Origin: Aquilaria yunnanensis
Lineage: Eukaryota; Streptophyta; Magnoliopsida; Malvales; Thymelaeaceae
Reading direction: 5' to 3'
Length of the DNA: 64,000 nt
Assembly: GCA_039654915.1 (NCBI GenBank)
Contig: CM077595.1
Span: 86,965,501 to 87,029,500 of the forward strand
Positions 39,283 to 51,784 of this stretch are shown piece after piece; positions within the stretch are counted from its first letter, which is position 1; each line of letters opens with the position of its first letter. The notes under the pieces are model-generated. The model was not told where the DNA came from. It ran no database searches and worked only from the letters and a program-made list of their open reading frames with translations. The position numbers and the translations under genes are program-made.

Positions 39283-41628
39283 CTCTACTAGAAAATGTAT
39301 GGCATCAATCAGCAACTATTGTAACACAAGTGTAAAAAGTGTTGGGAAGATCAAAGATTTTTTCTTTTAAGAAAAGGAAATTTCTAACAATCTGTTGATA
39401 CCCAATTTTGTCCGGGCACTAACTTTTGCTCGATTATTATCTTAGAAAAAATAATTTAGGGGGCATTCTTCATTTTTAGGGATTATTTGGTCATTTGTTA
39501 GGAGTTTGGGTCATTCCTGTCATTTTAGGGTCTTGCATAGTTAGTTAGTTTAGTCACATTTAGGTTATATTGCTATTTTGGTCTACAAATCTTTAGGAAT
39601 TTTAAGTGTCATCTAGGGTAGAAATAGGAGTTAGTTTAGTTTAAGTACTAATTTAGAGTCTTAAAGGTCTTGTAGGGTCAATTTAGGAAAAACGGGAAGT
39701 TTGGGGAAAAGCTAGGAATTTTTAGAGGATTTTAGAGAAAAATTGGAAAGTTTGAGGTAAATTTGTCGAAATTGAGAGTTTCAAATCTGTCGAAATCCTG
39801 AAATTCTAAAGAAATCTGGAAAATTTTAGGAAGTTTCGGGCTCAATTGACAAATCCTTAAAGTTTTGGATCAAATTGAAATTCGCATAGAATTTAGGGCA
39901 ATATCGGCAGCTTGAGAGTTTTTGTTGGACTTAAACTGACACTTTACCAGATTATATCCTAATCTCCTCAAATAGAATTTGGATCAAGTTAAAATCTGTT
40001 AAGCCTAGCTAATCTCGCCTAGCCACTCTTAGTATAAGTAGGGGTCATTAATTGATGAAAAGGAGGGAGAAAAATTCGAAACCCTAACCTTCTCGTGAAA
40101 AAAGGAAAAATAGCAGCTTTAGCCCCTAGCCTCATAACCCAAATACTCAGAAACCCTAAACTTCTCCCCCTCTACGCCGCTACTCCTGGTGTCCGACGCT
40201 ACTAGCCGACGCTGCCGGACGTTGTCGCATCGCCAATCCGCCTCCGTCAGCCTTCCCCGCCAGCCACGCTGCTCCAGCCTGCCCCTACCGTCGCCAGCCA
40301 CGCCGCTCCAGCCTGCACTTGCCGTCGCCCTCGACGCCGTGCCGCTGCACTAGCCGCCGCCGTCTCTTTGCCCTCGTCGCGGCACCGTCCGAGCTCCGCC
40401 GTCGTCACTCGCCGCGCCGCCGCCGATGAAGCCCGAGTCTCGCCTCTCTCCTTTGCCTGATCGTCGCCGTCATAGAAGGAATCGGGGAAGAATCCGACTC
40501 CTCCACCTTGGCCTGACCCGTTTTGTCCGAACCAGATCCACCAGCACCTCCAGTTTTGGGTAAAATCCCTCTTTAAGCCTTGATCTTTCTATATCCGTTC
40601 ACACGAGTCTCTAACTTCTCTTTGTTTTGCAGATGAATCATTGACAGCAAATTTTTTTATTGTTTGCTTTTCTTTGTTTCTTTTTTTTTTTATTTGCCTG
40701 TTTGACCATGCAATAAATTTAGTCATTAAATTCACATAAAACATAACCTAGAAAGTTTAGTTTATTTACGTTTTTTAAAGTTTCTTTACTTATCTTTATT
40801 TTCTTTTAACTTTAGGATTGTGTGATTTTGTTTTCTTTATTTAATACTCACAATGCATCTAAATGTTAATAACACACAAAAATTATCGGTTAAGAAATTG
40901 TAAATTACTTCACAAATTTTTTTTTAAGATTTGTTCTTGGTGATTTGATAAAATCTCGAGACGGATTATTCGTTCAAATCCGATTGGTCTGATAAGACTC
41001 ACGGGCTAGAACAAGATGTTCCTTTCAAATTTTTGGTGGATTTGGTAAAGTCCCGAGATTTCAAAGACGTCTAGGATTCCATATCCGGTTGGTCTGGTAA
41101 GATTCACGGTTTGGAATTAAAAATTAAATCAAAATAAAATTCATAAAAATTATTTTCAATCAAAGATTAAGTTAAAATGCAAAGATTTAAGAAAAGATAA
41201 AATAGAACCCTATGGTACCAATTTTCGGGCGCTTTAATAAGGTTATTTTAGGGAAACCGACTCATGATCTTAGAGTCTCTCGCAGATTATAACAGGTATC
41301 CAATCGACCTAGGTAAACTAATTGGTGGCGACTCCTAAAAATTACGTTGCTACACAATCAATAGGAAAATTTACTAGAATTTACTAATCTTATATCATTG
41401 TAAAGTGGGCTAATAGTTGGAAAAATGTTGCGGGTTCAAACTATTGGTGATTAGCAACCAACGGTTTAATAATTTCCTAATAATCAGTTGTTCCTAAACG
41501 GCCAACTATTTGGCCATTGAATATTTTTTTTCAGCTCATCTGTTTCCAACTACTACATGTTAGAAACTTGAAATTTTCATCGCAAGGTCATTGGAGAAGA
41601 CCATTGAAAAATGTGTTTTTTGGTAGTG
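39283..41628. mobile_element. small CACTA-type element, split by a solo LTR
   Basis: The reverse complement of the right end starts CACTACCAAAAAACAC; the left end reads CTCTACTAGAAAATG, a one-base variant of the CACTA start. A 3-bp TAA duplication lies at 39280-39282 and 41629-41631, as expected for CACTA elements. Without the inserted LTR and its TSD the element is about 380 bp, a non-autonomous relic. Confidence 0.6.
39393..41354. mobile_element. solo LTR of an LTR retrotransposon, TSD CAATC
   Basis: The sequence starts TGTTGATACCCAATTTTGTC and ends GTTGCTACA, with the 5-bp duplication CAATC at 39388-39392 and 41355-41359. No gag-pol sequence is present, so this is a single LTR left by recombination. 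Its 1962 bp include a GC-rich portion (40180-40560) and a T-rich portion. The superfamily is not determined. Confidence 0.88.
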
Positions 41629-41631
41629 TAA

Positions 41632-42369
41632 TTTTATTTAAATAAACTGTTAAAAAATAAGTTTTTTATTTAAACTACTTTTGTTTCTTCATATAATTGA
41701 TAAGAAACAGAAATTAAAATGCAAACAAGAAGCACCTTATCCTCAAATACAGAGAATACTATTTTTCATTGTACAATTGATAAAAGTGAATAAAAATGAT
41801 AAATAATCCTATTTTAATATTTCAAACTCAAGAACAGAGAGATCAAGCCAAAACCTTCTTCGAGTACTTTTAGTTTAAATTCAACAGAAGGTTGATGGCC
41901 GGCGATTCAAAAAGAAAAACAGAAAGAGAATTTAAGAGAAGTTGAACCAGTTTTTGCTTTGTAGCAAGTTGTTTAGCTAGGATGAGCGAAGCTTTGGATG
42001 TGTTTAGTAGCCTAAATTTGTCTTCAGAAGTTTCCCATAATCAGGATGAAAACGTGAACATCATTTTCACCTGGATCGGTGTGGGCTAAAAGACATAACA
42101 CAAACATGGTTATCGCATTTCCATAAATACGAGGTCAATAAATTCTCTGGGGAGTAGGGATACAAATCGTCCAACTGGACTAACTCTAATCGATCAAGCA
42201 GACATCAGTACTTACGAGCTTTCCTGCTCAAATCACCCACCCTATTAAATAACTTCACAACAAAATCAAGAGAACAAAAAAACAGTTCTATTATAGGCCA
42301 CGAGATTATTAAGCTTTTAGTAATAATTTTATTGTTTTTTTTAATACTCAGAAATAGAAATACAAAAGA
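41632..42369. other. AT-rich intergenic DNA
   Basis: Only short AT-rich stretches and no supported feature were recognised. Confidence 0.25.
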
Positions 42370-42600
42370 TTAGAAAAGTAAATAAGTAGCTAGATTGTGT
42401 GCTAGAGAAACATTCTGTTGTGGAATAATGACAAACAAATAGTGATCCAACTTCTCCATAGCTACAACAATTTGCTCAGCTAAACTCACCAATGCCGCTT
42501 GTGAAACATGAAGCTGACAAAGGATTTGAAGTGCAAGCGAACTGTCTGACAGTATGGTAACATTTGTGAGTTTAAGCATGTTAGCCGAGGAACAATTTTG
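42370..42600 (-). pseudogene. RNase H-like fragment (RVT_3 type) of a retroelement-derived gene
   Basis: The frame reads VTILSDSSLALQILCQL near its start, then VAMEKLDHYLFVIIPQQNVS and AHNLA. This matches the RNase H-like (RVT_3) domain common in plant LINE-derived genes: an S/D-S motif, then 'xxxxIPRxxNxxADxLA' where H replaces D in AHNLA. It is isolated, with no reverse transcriptase nearby, and the changed metal-binding residue indicates decay. Confidence 0.6.
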
Positions 42601-42770
42601 TCAAGATTTGGATTGTTGATATTCTGGAGGGACATCAGAGCCCATCAAGAGTCATGTAGTAGCTCCAAGGTGTAAAGACTACTTTCAAACACCATCTACC
42701 TTAAAGATAACCGGATTACCATCTGGAGTCATAAGCTTCTTCCTTCCTCATTTGTAACACAAATTATTAG

Positions 42771-43697
42771 CACTACAATAGAACTTGATTTGAGTGACTG
42801 ATTATAGTGACCAATTAAGCGATCAAGAAGCTTTTGGTCAACAAAAAGTGCAGCGGCTTTCCCAACAAAGAGACTGACTAACTACTGACCACATGAGTTT
42901 TGGTCACCAAGGTCAATCTCTAGGCTGTTAGTAACCGGTCACTATAGTGACCGACTTTATTCAGTCACCAAAAAGCTTATATGTTGTAAATCCATGAGAA
43001 TTAATCCAACCAATCAAATTTCACATACCTTTCCCATGTAAATTAAAATCAAGGTTCTTGTCATTCTCACCAATCTTGCCTCCCTCTGCATTCTAACTCT
43101 CACTGATCTCTTCTCCCTTCACACTATAGTTTCTCACTACTGCTGATGAAGTGCGAGAAGACTAACTGGTAGAAGTCACTGGATAATGATGAGCCAGAGA
43201 TTGATACCTAAGGCAGAGTCGAACGAGTAAGCTATCCAATTTTGACGAAGAGAAGGGTGGTAGAAAAGATGATGTTAGATTAGAGTCGCTCTTTTTGTTT
43301 GGTTTTAAAGAAAATTGATAAGTGTATTTGCAGGGATGATGAAGGATATGAAGTGATTTGAAGTTAAAGTTGTAGAGACATAACAATTTAAATGATAGAG
43401 CAAACATCTTCAATTTCTACCAAATTGAGTTAGGAGTCTTCAAAAAACTTATATGAAACTTCATCATAACTAAAAATTAGTGAAGAATAAAAGAATTGTT
43501 AAAAGGAAAATCCAATGAAAATCCCAGAAAAACAGAAATCAAATAGATGAGATGGATATTTAGTATTGTGACCGATTTTTTCAATCATTAACATTGGTCA
43601 CTATGCCGGTCACTAATTGGTGACTGACTTTTTTTGTCACTAAAAAGCAAAATAGTGACCAATTTGTTGGTCAATTTTTTGCATTTTTCTTGTAGTG
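42771..43697. mobile_element. non-autonomous CACTA element, TSD TAG
   Basis: The left end is CACTACAATAGAACTTGA; the reverse complement of the right end is CACTACAAGAAAAATGC. TAG is duplicated at 42768-42770 and 43698-43700. Subterminal repeats based on TAGTGACC occur in both orientations near each end, a normal CACTA feature. Length is 927 bp with no transposase. Confidence 0.9.
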
Positions 43698-43700
43698 TAG

Positions 43701-44940
43701 GTGGATTTGTGAAAAAGTACCATTGTATTTTGCTGTTATAGGCACACTAATTTAACTAGAAATCGTAAGAGAACTATGTGGAAAATAATGGGTTTCATAT
43801 AAAACCAGATGAAAACTGTAAAAAGGTACCCTCTTATTCAAATAATAAATAAAATATTTTAATGAAATGTTTTGATTTTTTAGGACTTCCTAAAATGAAA
43901 AATGATAATGAATTAATTCATCAGATTGAAACGAGTATTACCAATTTACATTTACACAAATTTAATTACAATAAATCACTTTTATATGCTTTTGTTATTA
44001 AAGATGTCAAGTACGGGAGGGTTGTGGTCGTATTTAGCTAAACTTGTATACTTTGTATGAGTAATAAAAAGTTCAGTAGAACCCACCTCACAAACTTAGG
44101 CATGAATTGACCCATTAATCCCTTTGAGATATATGTATTGCATGCCAGCATTTTCTTATATTTTTATGCATATTTCCTAAAAATTATTAATAACTAAAAA
44201 TGTCATAAAATAAACGAATGTATGACAATTAATTACTTTAAATTAAATCTTTTTTATAAAATAAAATTCATATTCTAAATATAAGTATATACTAGTTGTA
44301 GAGAGGTAAAAATACAGAGGGGCAATCTATACCTTTTCTATAATTCTACAGGCAGGAGCAAATTTGGGTTTAGATAGTTAGGTTTTGAGCCTTGTGGAGG
44401 GTAGGGATAGGTAGGGTTCCTCCATAAGATAACATTACACTTTCTTTGACCACTAAAAAAACAACATTACACTTTCTTTACATGAGATCAGGATTCGAGT
44501 ATTTCCTGGCCCCTACCCACCCTTACACAAAAGACCATTTATGTCAGTAGTAGCTATCACCAACGTGTCTCAGTTAAAATTGAAAAAGTTTATGACATTT
44601 TAATTAACTAAAAGATTCAGCAACAAACATGATATATATATTTCTAATTTAATTAACAACGACATACATCCCTCGTTTGCCAGTAGAATGGCAAACGTAC
44701 ATGTCTGTTCCTTACACCTACTCAGTTTGGGTTTAAGCCTCTTCTTGCTCTTCTTCCCTTATAACTTAAATAAAAAATAATAATTATGATTCCAAAGGGG
44801 GAAAAAACAAGTGCATACGACCATCTAGATGCTAGATTTCAAAGATCATACAAAAAAAAAAGCAGCATTGACGCCAAACAATATGTTGACGAAATTAATT
44901 TTGAAAAATCAAATGAGGGTACCCTGAGCACGCAAAAAAT
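43701..44940. other. AT-rich intergenic DNA
   Basis: No gene is seen. A 92-codon ORF at 44786-45064 runs through the AAAAC repeat and is low complexity. Confidence 0.3.
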
Positions 44941-44948
44941 AAAAAAAA

Positions 44949-44996
<48 letters not shown>

Positions 44997-45004
44997 AAAA
45001 AAAA
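44941..45004 (+). repeat. A-rich simple repeat with (AAAAC) units
   Basis: A homopolymer A run is followed by repeated AAAAC and AAAAAC units, then a further A run. Confidence 0.9.
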
Positions 45005-45314
45005 GATTTTTTTTCGATAAAATCCACCATATTCATGTCCACATATTGTTTTTCCTGTTGCTAGTTTAATTAATGTTGTCAGAATAAAATTGAAAAATCT
45101 TAAGGGTTGATTATGAAGTTCGATAACCTTTTTAACGTTATAGCTCCTAATTGTGTCGATGGATAAAAAGAAAAAAGTCCAATTTTGCCATTTTGATCCA
45201 TTATACTAAATTCAAACTCCAATCGCAGAAATTGTTTAGATGCATACGAAGGCACATGATGATTGATGAGAAAGAAAGAAAGAACTAAGAGACGTCGAAT
45301 TTGTAAAACATTTC

Positions 45315-47280
45315 TTTGAGATGGGAAGGTTGGAGAAAGGAACAAATGCCTCATTTATCACATTGATTCCGAAGAAGAGAGATCCTCTAAACTTGAAAGA
45401 TTATCGCTCAATAAATTTGGTGGGATGCCAATACAAGATAATTGCAAAAATTTTGGCAAAAATATTAAAGGAGATTATTCTAAGAATTATGGGAGAAGAA
45501 CAATATGCATTTATCAAATGATGACAAATTTTGGACAGGGTAGTTGTTGTAAATGAGTTATTCAACTTGATCAAGAGAAGGAAAGGAAAGACTTTTTTCT
45601 TTAAAGTCAACTTTGAAAAGGGATATGAATGTATTAACTGGAGCTTTCTTGACTTGATAATGCAGCAGTTTGGATTTGGTGATAACTGGCGCAAATAGAT
45701 CAGATTTTATCTTGACTACATTAGTATCTGTACTTGTAAATGGCAACCCTACGCCTGAGTTCATTTCGGAAAGAGGCATTTGACAGGGTGATCCATTATC
45801 ACCTTTTTTTGTTTTTATTAGTGGCAAAAGCACTGAATGTTATAATGATGGAAGCATGTGAAAAAGGTAGTTTTAAAGTTTATGTGTGGGAAATGATGGT
45901 TTTCACATATCCCATTTGCAGTATGCTGATGACATTTTATTTATGGGAGATTGGGATGAAGCAAATATCTCAAATTTGACTAGATTGTTGAAATGTTTTC
46001 AATTGGCTTCAGGGCTTAAGGTTAATTTTGAGAAAAGTAGGTCATTTAGTATGGGGGTTACCGAGGTGAAGGTGGAAAGAGTTGCTGATAGATTGGGATG
46101 TAAAGTAGATAAAGCTCCTTTTACATATCTTGGCCTTCCAGTTGGTAGAAATATAATGAGAATGGAAGCATGGAAACCCGTGTTGGAAAAATTCCAGCAG
46201 AAACTAAACTCTTGGAAATCAAATTTGCTTTCTTTTGGTGGTAAACTAACCTTGGTTAAGGAAGTTCTTACCAGTCTATCACTGTATTACTTATCTATGT
46301 TTCGAGCCCCAGTGAGTGTCATAAAGTCTCTTGAGAGCCTCTGTAATAAATTCTTCTGGGGAGAAAAAGGTGAGGGTAAAAAATCATTTGGGTAGCTTGG
46401 GGAAGAATGTAGATGGATAGGGAGGTAGGGGTTAAGTGTAGGCAATTGAAGAGTAAAAATATGATTCTGTTGGGAAAATGGTGGTGGAGATATTTTAGTG
46501 AGGATGGAGCTTTATGGCGAAAGGTTATTCTTAGCATTTATGGGTTAAAAGGAGGTTTGGTTAGTTCACTAAAAGATTGAGGTTATGGGCGGGTTTGGGG
46601 TGCTATAGTGAAAATAGGGAGGGATATAGAGGATTGTGGGGTTCTGTTTATGAGTGCTTTTTGTTGGAAAATTGGAAATAAGAAGTAGAATGTGGAAGGA
46701 TTTATGGGTGGGTGATGAAAAATTAGAAATAAGGTTCCCTAGATTAGCAAGGTTGGAAGGAAATGGGGAATGTAAAATAGCTGAGAGGGGAAGGTAGGTG
46801 GAAGGGGAGTGCACTGGCAGTGGGATTGGAGGAGGAGTGTTAGGGGAAGAGAATTGGGTGAATTATAGGAGCTAGAATACATTGTACATGATATAATGCT
46901 GAACTAGGATGCAACAGACTCCTCTATTTGGTGCGCTAACAACAATGGAACATACAAAGTTCATGACATGAGTAGAATGTTGGATGATATCTCTTCACAA
47001 AATTTCACTTCATCAACTTGTAAGTGATGGAACAAGTGGATTCCAAAGAAGGTGACCTTATTTGTGTGGCGGGCAATCCAAAACCGAGTTACGATGAAAT
47101 TGAATCTTGTTTGGCGACTCATACTTAGATGGTGCAACTTGGTGGTAGATGTTGACCTTGACTTGGTGAATTTTTTAGCAATCCGTCCCCTATAGTGCAG
47201 ATTGCAAGCTCAATGCAAAGTCTGGCAGATGATTTTGCTGGTATCTATGTGGTCAATATGGAAAGGAAGAAATAATTAAG
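45315..47280 (+). pseudogene. LINE reverse transcriptase and zf-RVT remnant
   Basis: RT-family segments in order: ITLIPKKRDPLNLKDYRSIN (45360-45420), LQYADDILFMGDWDEANIS (45916-45972, YADD catalytic motif), then FTYLGLPVGRN and SFGGKLTLVKEVLTSL (46120-46275). Near 47030-47110, WNKWIPKKVTLFVWRAIQNR marks the zf-RVT region. The frame changes several times, with stops between segments, so the protein is not made. The N-terminal endonuclease is absent because of 5' truncation. Confidence 0.88.
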
Positions 47281-47390
47281 CTTCAATGAAAAAACTTTTG
47301 TAATTTCAACAATATTTTTTAAAATTCAAATGCTATCTTACTTGTGGCTGAAGTCTAAATGGTGTAAATTTAATTGCTCATTGGTAGATT

Positions 47391-50126
47391 TGTAATGCCC
47401 GGAAAATCCAAACTGATTAGGTCCCGGGGTAAGTGGATTGGGAGCCAAAGAATTTTCCTAATTTGGGAATTTAGCTGAATTAATGTGAGGGGACATTAAA
47501 TTAAGTGTTAAGGATTCATGAAATTAAGCTTGGCTTAGGCCAAGAAAAATAATGGTGAAAATGGTGAATTTCAAAGATGAAGGACTCAATTGAACAAAGG
47601 AATTGTTGTAAGTTGGGCTCAATTGCCCAAATTCAAAAGATTGGAGGACTAAGTGGGGAATTGACCCATTTTCATGGCCTTGGATGCCATGGCTAGCCAT
47701 GTCCATTCAAAATAATATATTTTATGCCACCTCCACCTCCACCCACACCTCCACTCACCTTTGTCCCCCACCTTCACCACTTCATCATTTAACTTCACCA
47801 ACTCTTCCAATTTGTCCCCCCACTTTGTCTCCCACTTCCCATTTGAATTATTACTCCACTAAGGCATTATTCCCACCCATTTTGGACACCCATAACCGGA
47901 CATACACTCCCCCATTCAACAAAATACATTTCTTCACTCATCTCACCTCATTCAAGCCATTTCACTCTCTTTCTTCAATCTCTCTCTACAAACTCTCTCT
48001 CCCTTCTCTCTAGTTTTGGCCAACACTTGTTCTTCTCTCCAAGAACATTTCTAACTCTTCTCCTTCCTCCAAAAATTCTGCCATCACTAGAAATCACCCT
48101 TCCATAAATTAAAACCAAGTGTTCTTGGTGGAATTCATGCTCTAAACACCCAAAGAGCAAGAATCAAGTAAAAGATTCAAAGAAAACCAAGGAGAGAAAT
48201 TCGGCCATCTTCATTTTTTAGAGGTTTTGAACTCTTCTCAAGGAGTTCTTTGTGTATATGAGCTTCTAAGCTCATTGGGAGGAAGAATCAAGAAGAAAAT
48301 TTGAAGAACATCAAGCACACAAAAATTCGGTCTCACCTCCTAGTCGAGGTTTCGTAAGTGTGAACCAAGTATTCTTGGTATTTTGATTTCTTTAAGATAA
48401 TTACCAAGTGTTCTTGGTATTTTATGGATTACTAATTTATTTGGCCATTTTGGTTCTTGTGCTAGAAAATCATTTCTAGAAACCAACAAGCGAGGAAATC
48501 GAAGGAAAACAAGCTTCTAAGAAGCTTTCGGTATTGGTAAGGATTCCTATACTCTTTGAGTATTCGGGCCCCTAGGTGATGGTCAAAGAATCATATGATC
48601 CTAGGTGTGCTAAGAGGGCATAAGTTAAATTATTGCTTCGGCAATTCTGTATCGCTCATGAGCTAAGTTAAGTAAGCAAGCATTATGGGCTAGGATTTAA
48701 GTAGGCCACCTTAAATTCCTATGCTAAGTGAGATCTCCGAAAATGAAAAGTATGTGAAATTAATGAAATAAAACTTGAGGGATGCTTGCTGCCCTTCTGT
48801 AAATCAAGGTGTTAAGTGGCATGTGTTTGTGTGCTTCTATGAATTTGTTGTGCATGCTAACCCCCGATTTCGATTATTATTGTATATACATGTATCTTTG
48901 TGTTTTCTTTGTCTTTATGTTTTCTTTGCAGGATTTTTGGAATATTTATTGCCATTACATTCTTGGCATATGTTAGGCCATAAAGGCCATATGTTAGGCT
49001 TTGGAAGCCATACGGAATCCTTATTGAGATTTAAATCTCACCCGCCCTACTCTACATTTGTAGGAAAAAGTGTGCTCGAAAGATTGAGCTAAGAGTCCTA
49101 AGTACTCTTTCTGTGGTGTTGAGGTTGAGTATGTAAATACTATTTGCTCAATTTATTCTAATTATTTACCTTTAGTTGCTTGAAAATCAAGCTAATAAAA
49201 TGTGGACTTTGTGTGCAGGACTACGAGTCTAGAAACTGTGGGAACAACGTCTTAAGGTGGATTTGTGTTCTTTGGATTATGGCTTGCTTTTAAGCATGTA
49301 ATAGTTGGTCTTAGTTAAATGACCAAATTTATGGACTTAGCTAAAATTTGGCCAAACTTAGTATTTTGGGCTTGTAATATGGACTATGGACACTTTGGGT
49401 GTTTTTATTGCTTGGTGGACTTACCAAGGCCCATGCATGTTTTATGGAAGTATGATTTTCATGAAAATCGGAAGCATGTATAAATTGGGCTTAAATGCAT
49501 GTTTTGGGCTTAAATAAGAAATTAGAAAATTTGAATATGTTCTTGGTTAATTTTGGGCCATATGCATGTTAAGTATGGAAAAGGCCCATAAGCCCATGTT
49601 TATGTTGAAAGCATGCTATGTTTGGCTTTGTATGCGCACTCAAAGAAAAACATGCAAATAAACTTGGAGAAGCATGAAATTGGATGCATGTGTAAAGATT
49701 GGCTAATAAGGAATTCAAGTGCACGTACGTGAATTAATATATGCCTAAGCATTAGTTGCATCTAAAGGCATTAAGTGATTATGTGCACTAGTGAACACCA
49801 AAACACATAAGCATGCAAAGCATATGCATGAAAATAAGTTTTCAAACTTAAGTTGGTGTTTTGGATGCCATGCATAATCTTGGCTAAAGCTTGGTAAATA
49901 CCATGAAAATGAACACATGAAATCCACATAGGTGCTAGTTTGTTTCCAAGAGCACTTAAACTTAAACCTTTAATAAGAACATAACAAGCTAGTACCAGTA
50001 AGTATCCTGGGGTTCGTGCCCATAAGTCTTAGTGAGTAATAAAAGTCCCTTCGGTTTAATTAAACTTCCGCTGCATGTTTTAGATAATTGGGCCCGGATG
50101 GGCCAGGGGCAGTTTAGGGCACGACA
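47391..50126. mobile_element. solo LTR, 2.7 kb, TSD AGATT, inside the LINE
   Basis: The sequence starts TGTAATGCCCGGAAAATCC and ends TTTAGGGCACGACA, with AGATT duplicated at 47386-47390 and 50127-50131. The flanking sequence on both sides belongs to the LINE, so this insertion is younger. There is no gag-pol. The interior has three copies of a palindromic CCAAG(T/TA)TTCTTGG-type motif (about 48116, 48365, 48403). ORFs up to 109 codons in it are not supported. The superfamily is not determined. Confidence 0.9.
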
Positions 50127-50311
50127 AGATTGGTGTTTGTAGCCCTTATTAACTGTTAACTTATGCAAGTAGATGGAAGTCTGGGTAGGGGGCATCTATA
50201 TTTTGGTACTAGGTCTAAGTCCAGCTCCTTGCTGGTATGTTACATGTATAATTCTTATCTGGATCAATAAAGTCTTTTGCTCGTTGCTGTTAAAAAAAAT
50301 AACGTCGAATT

Positions 50312-51471
50312 AAGGTTTAGCGCTTGTATTTGTGTATATGCGGGTCAGGAAAAGAAACAAACAATTAGAGAAAAAATGATTTAAAGATATGGAAGATCTT
50401 AATTAGAAAAAAGCAAGGCATCATCTCACCAATACAATATGTACAAAAAATTAAACCCAAAAGACAATAATATTAAAAAGGTTCTGTGAACGAGAAACCA
50501 AAAAATTATTAGCAAGAATCCAAACATTTTGCAACGAGTTTTCCTCTTGATTTAAGGCAAGCTACCAGTTATACCACATTAGGTGTCCCATTGCACTTTT
50601 TTTTTTTCTTTAAATTTTGAAGCACAGTTTTTTCTTTTAGAGTAGTTTTGTTTTGAAGAACTAGAGAGCACCAGTAGATTAATCTAAAGAAAAAAAAAAC
50701 AAAAATTGGGTTGGTTTGGAATATTTCAGCTTAAATTTAGGTTGGATTTAGAAGTCGCATGTTCCGAACTCCTAAAACTAAAGTTTGATGTCGAACAAAT
50801 CTGCCAATCCTAATTTTCACCTCATGGGGATCAATCCCAACCGGTGGAATGACACTTTCGGTTCTAAAAATTTCCTTATATTTCTATTGACGTTTAGAAC
50901 TGTTCAATTTTCTAGATAAGTCCTAAAAATTTTACATCTGTTTGCAAATTGCAAATAGTTAATACTAAAACTTTCAGCTATATAATCGACTAATTACAGA
51001 AAAAGAGAAATCATATAAAGTGTTTGACATTAACTTTTAAATTTTAATTTGGACTGTTCGATGGTTGTCTTCTAATATATTTAAATTGTATAATAACTTT
51101 TTTTATAGTTATTGTAATGTTAAGTTATATTTTTTTTCCTATTTGTAAATATTCATTTTTCTATTTGACAATTGTATTTCAGTAAAATTAAACCAACTGT
51201 TAACATTTGAAATTTTAGGACTAGTTTAGAAAAGTGAAATTTTTTTAAAAAGCTAGATTAAAAACTTATAACAAGTTTGATGGTTGAAAGTGTTTTCCTC
51301 ATTCCCAGCCCCTTTTTGGTAATTAGAAGCAAGTTACAAGTTTTTTTTTTTAAACAAAATTCTATAAGTATACTTAAGATATGAGTAGTATGAAATTTAG
51401 GAATGAAAGTGGATGAGTTGTCCATCTTATAAAATTTAAAGGACGTTAACCTGCATATAAAGGCATATTTG
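50312..51471. other. AT-rich intergenic DNA
   Basis: No paired repeats, ORFs or motifs worth calling were recognised. Confidence 0.3.
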
Positions 51472-51784
51472 ATTATCTATGGCCTAAAGACATTTTTGGC
51501 CCCTGAACTCGTTTCACCCGGATACTTAACCCCCTAGACTATGACTCGGACCAACTCGCCCCTTAAACTATCGAAAGTGGTACACTTTACCCCTTTATGC
51601 GTCATGTGCTCGTCATGTGTGCGCTTCAAAGCAAACGGCGTTCATGTCCGTCAGAGAGGCAGGAGCTGTGGCGCGAGTCACTGATAAAATTAGGATTACA
51701 CGGTGATTGTGAACCCTAAATTGAAGTAGAGAACTACGTTCGAACGCAATTCCATCTTTGATTCTGGCAACTGATTATCATTCG

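Larger units (their letters stand above)
45302..50301 (+). mobile_element. 5'-truncated L1-type LINE, split by a solo LTR
   Basis: The 10-bp duplication ACGTCGAATT occurs at 45292-45301 and 50302-50311, the second directly after a short A-rich tail (50292-50301), as expected for target-primed insertion. Reverse transcriptase sequence starts immediately (NASFITLIPKKRDP), so the element is truncated at its 5' end. The 3' end at 50132-50290, after the solo LTR, shows a poly(A)-signal-like AATAAAG and the tail. Without the LTR insert the element is about 2.3 kb. Confidence 0.88.

Noticed and set aside
39393..41354. two-LTR retrotransposon
   Set aside because: A single TG...CA unit has matching TSDs directly on both sides and no internal gag-pol, so it is a solo LTR.
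47684..48013. 109-codon ORF rich in Thr/Pro/Ser
   Set aside because: Low-complexity CCAC/CACC-rich part of the solo LTR, not a protein.
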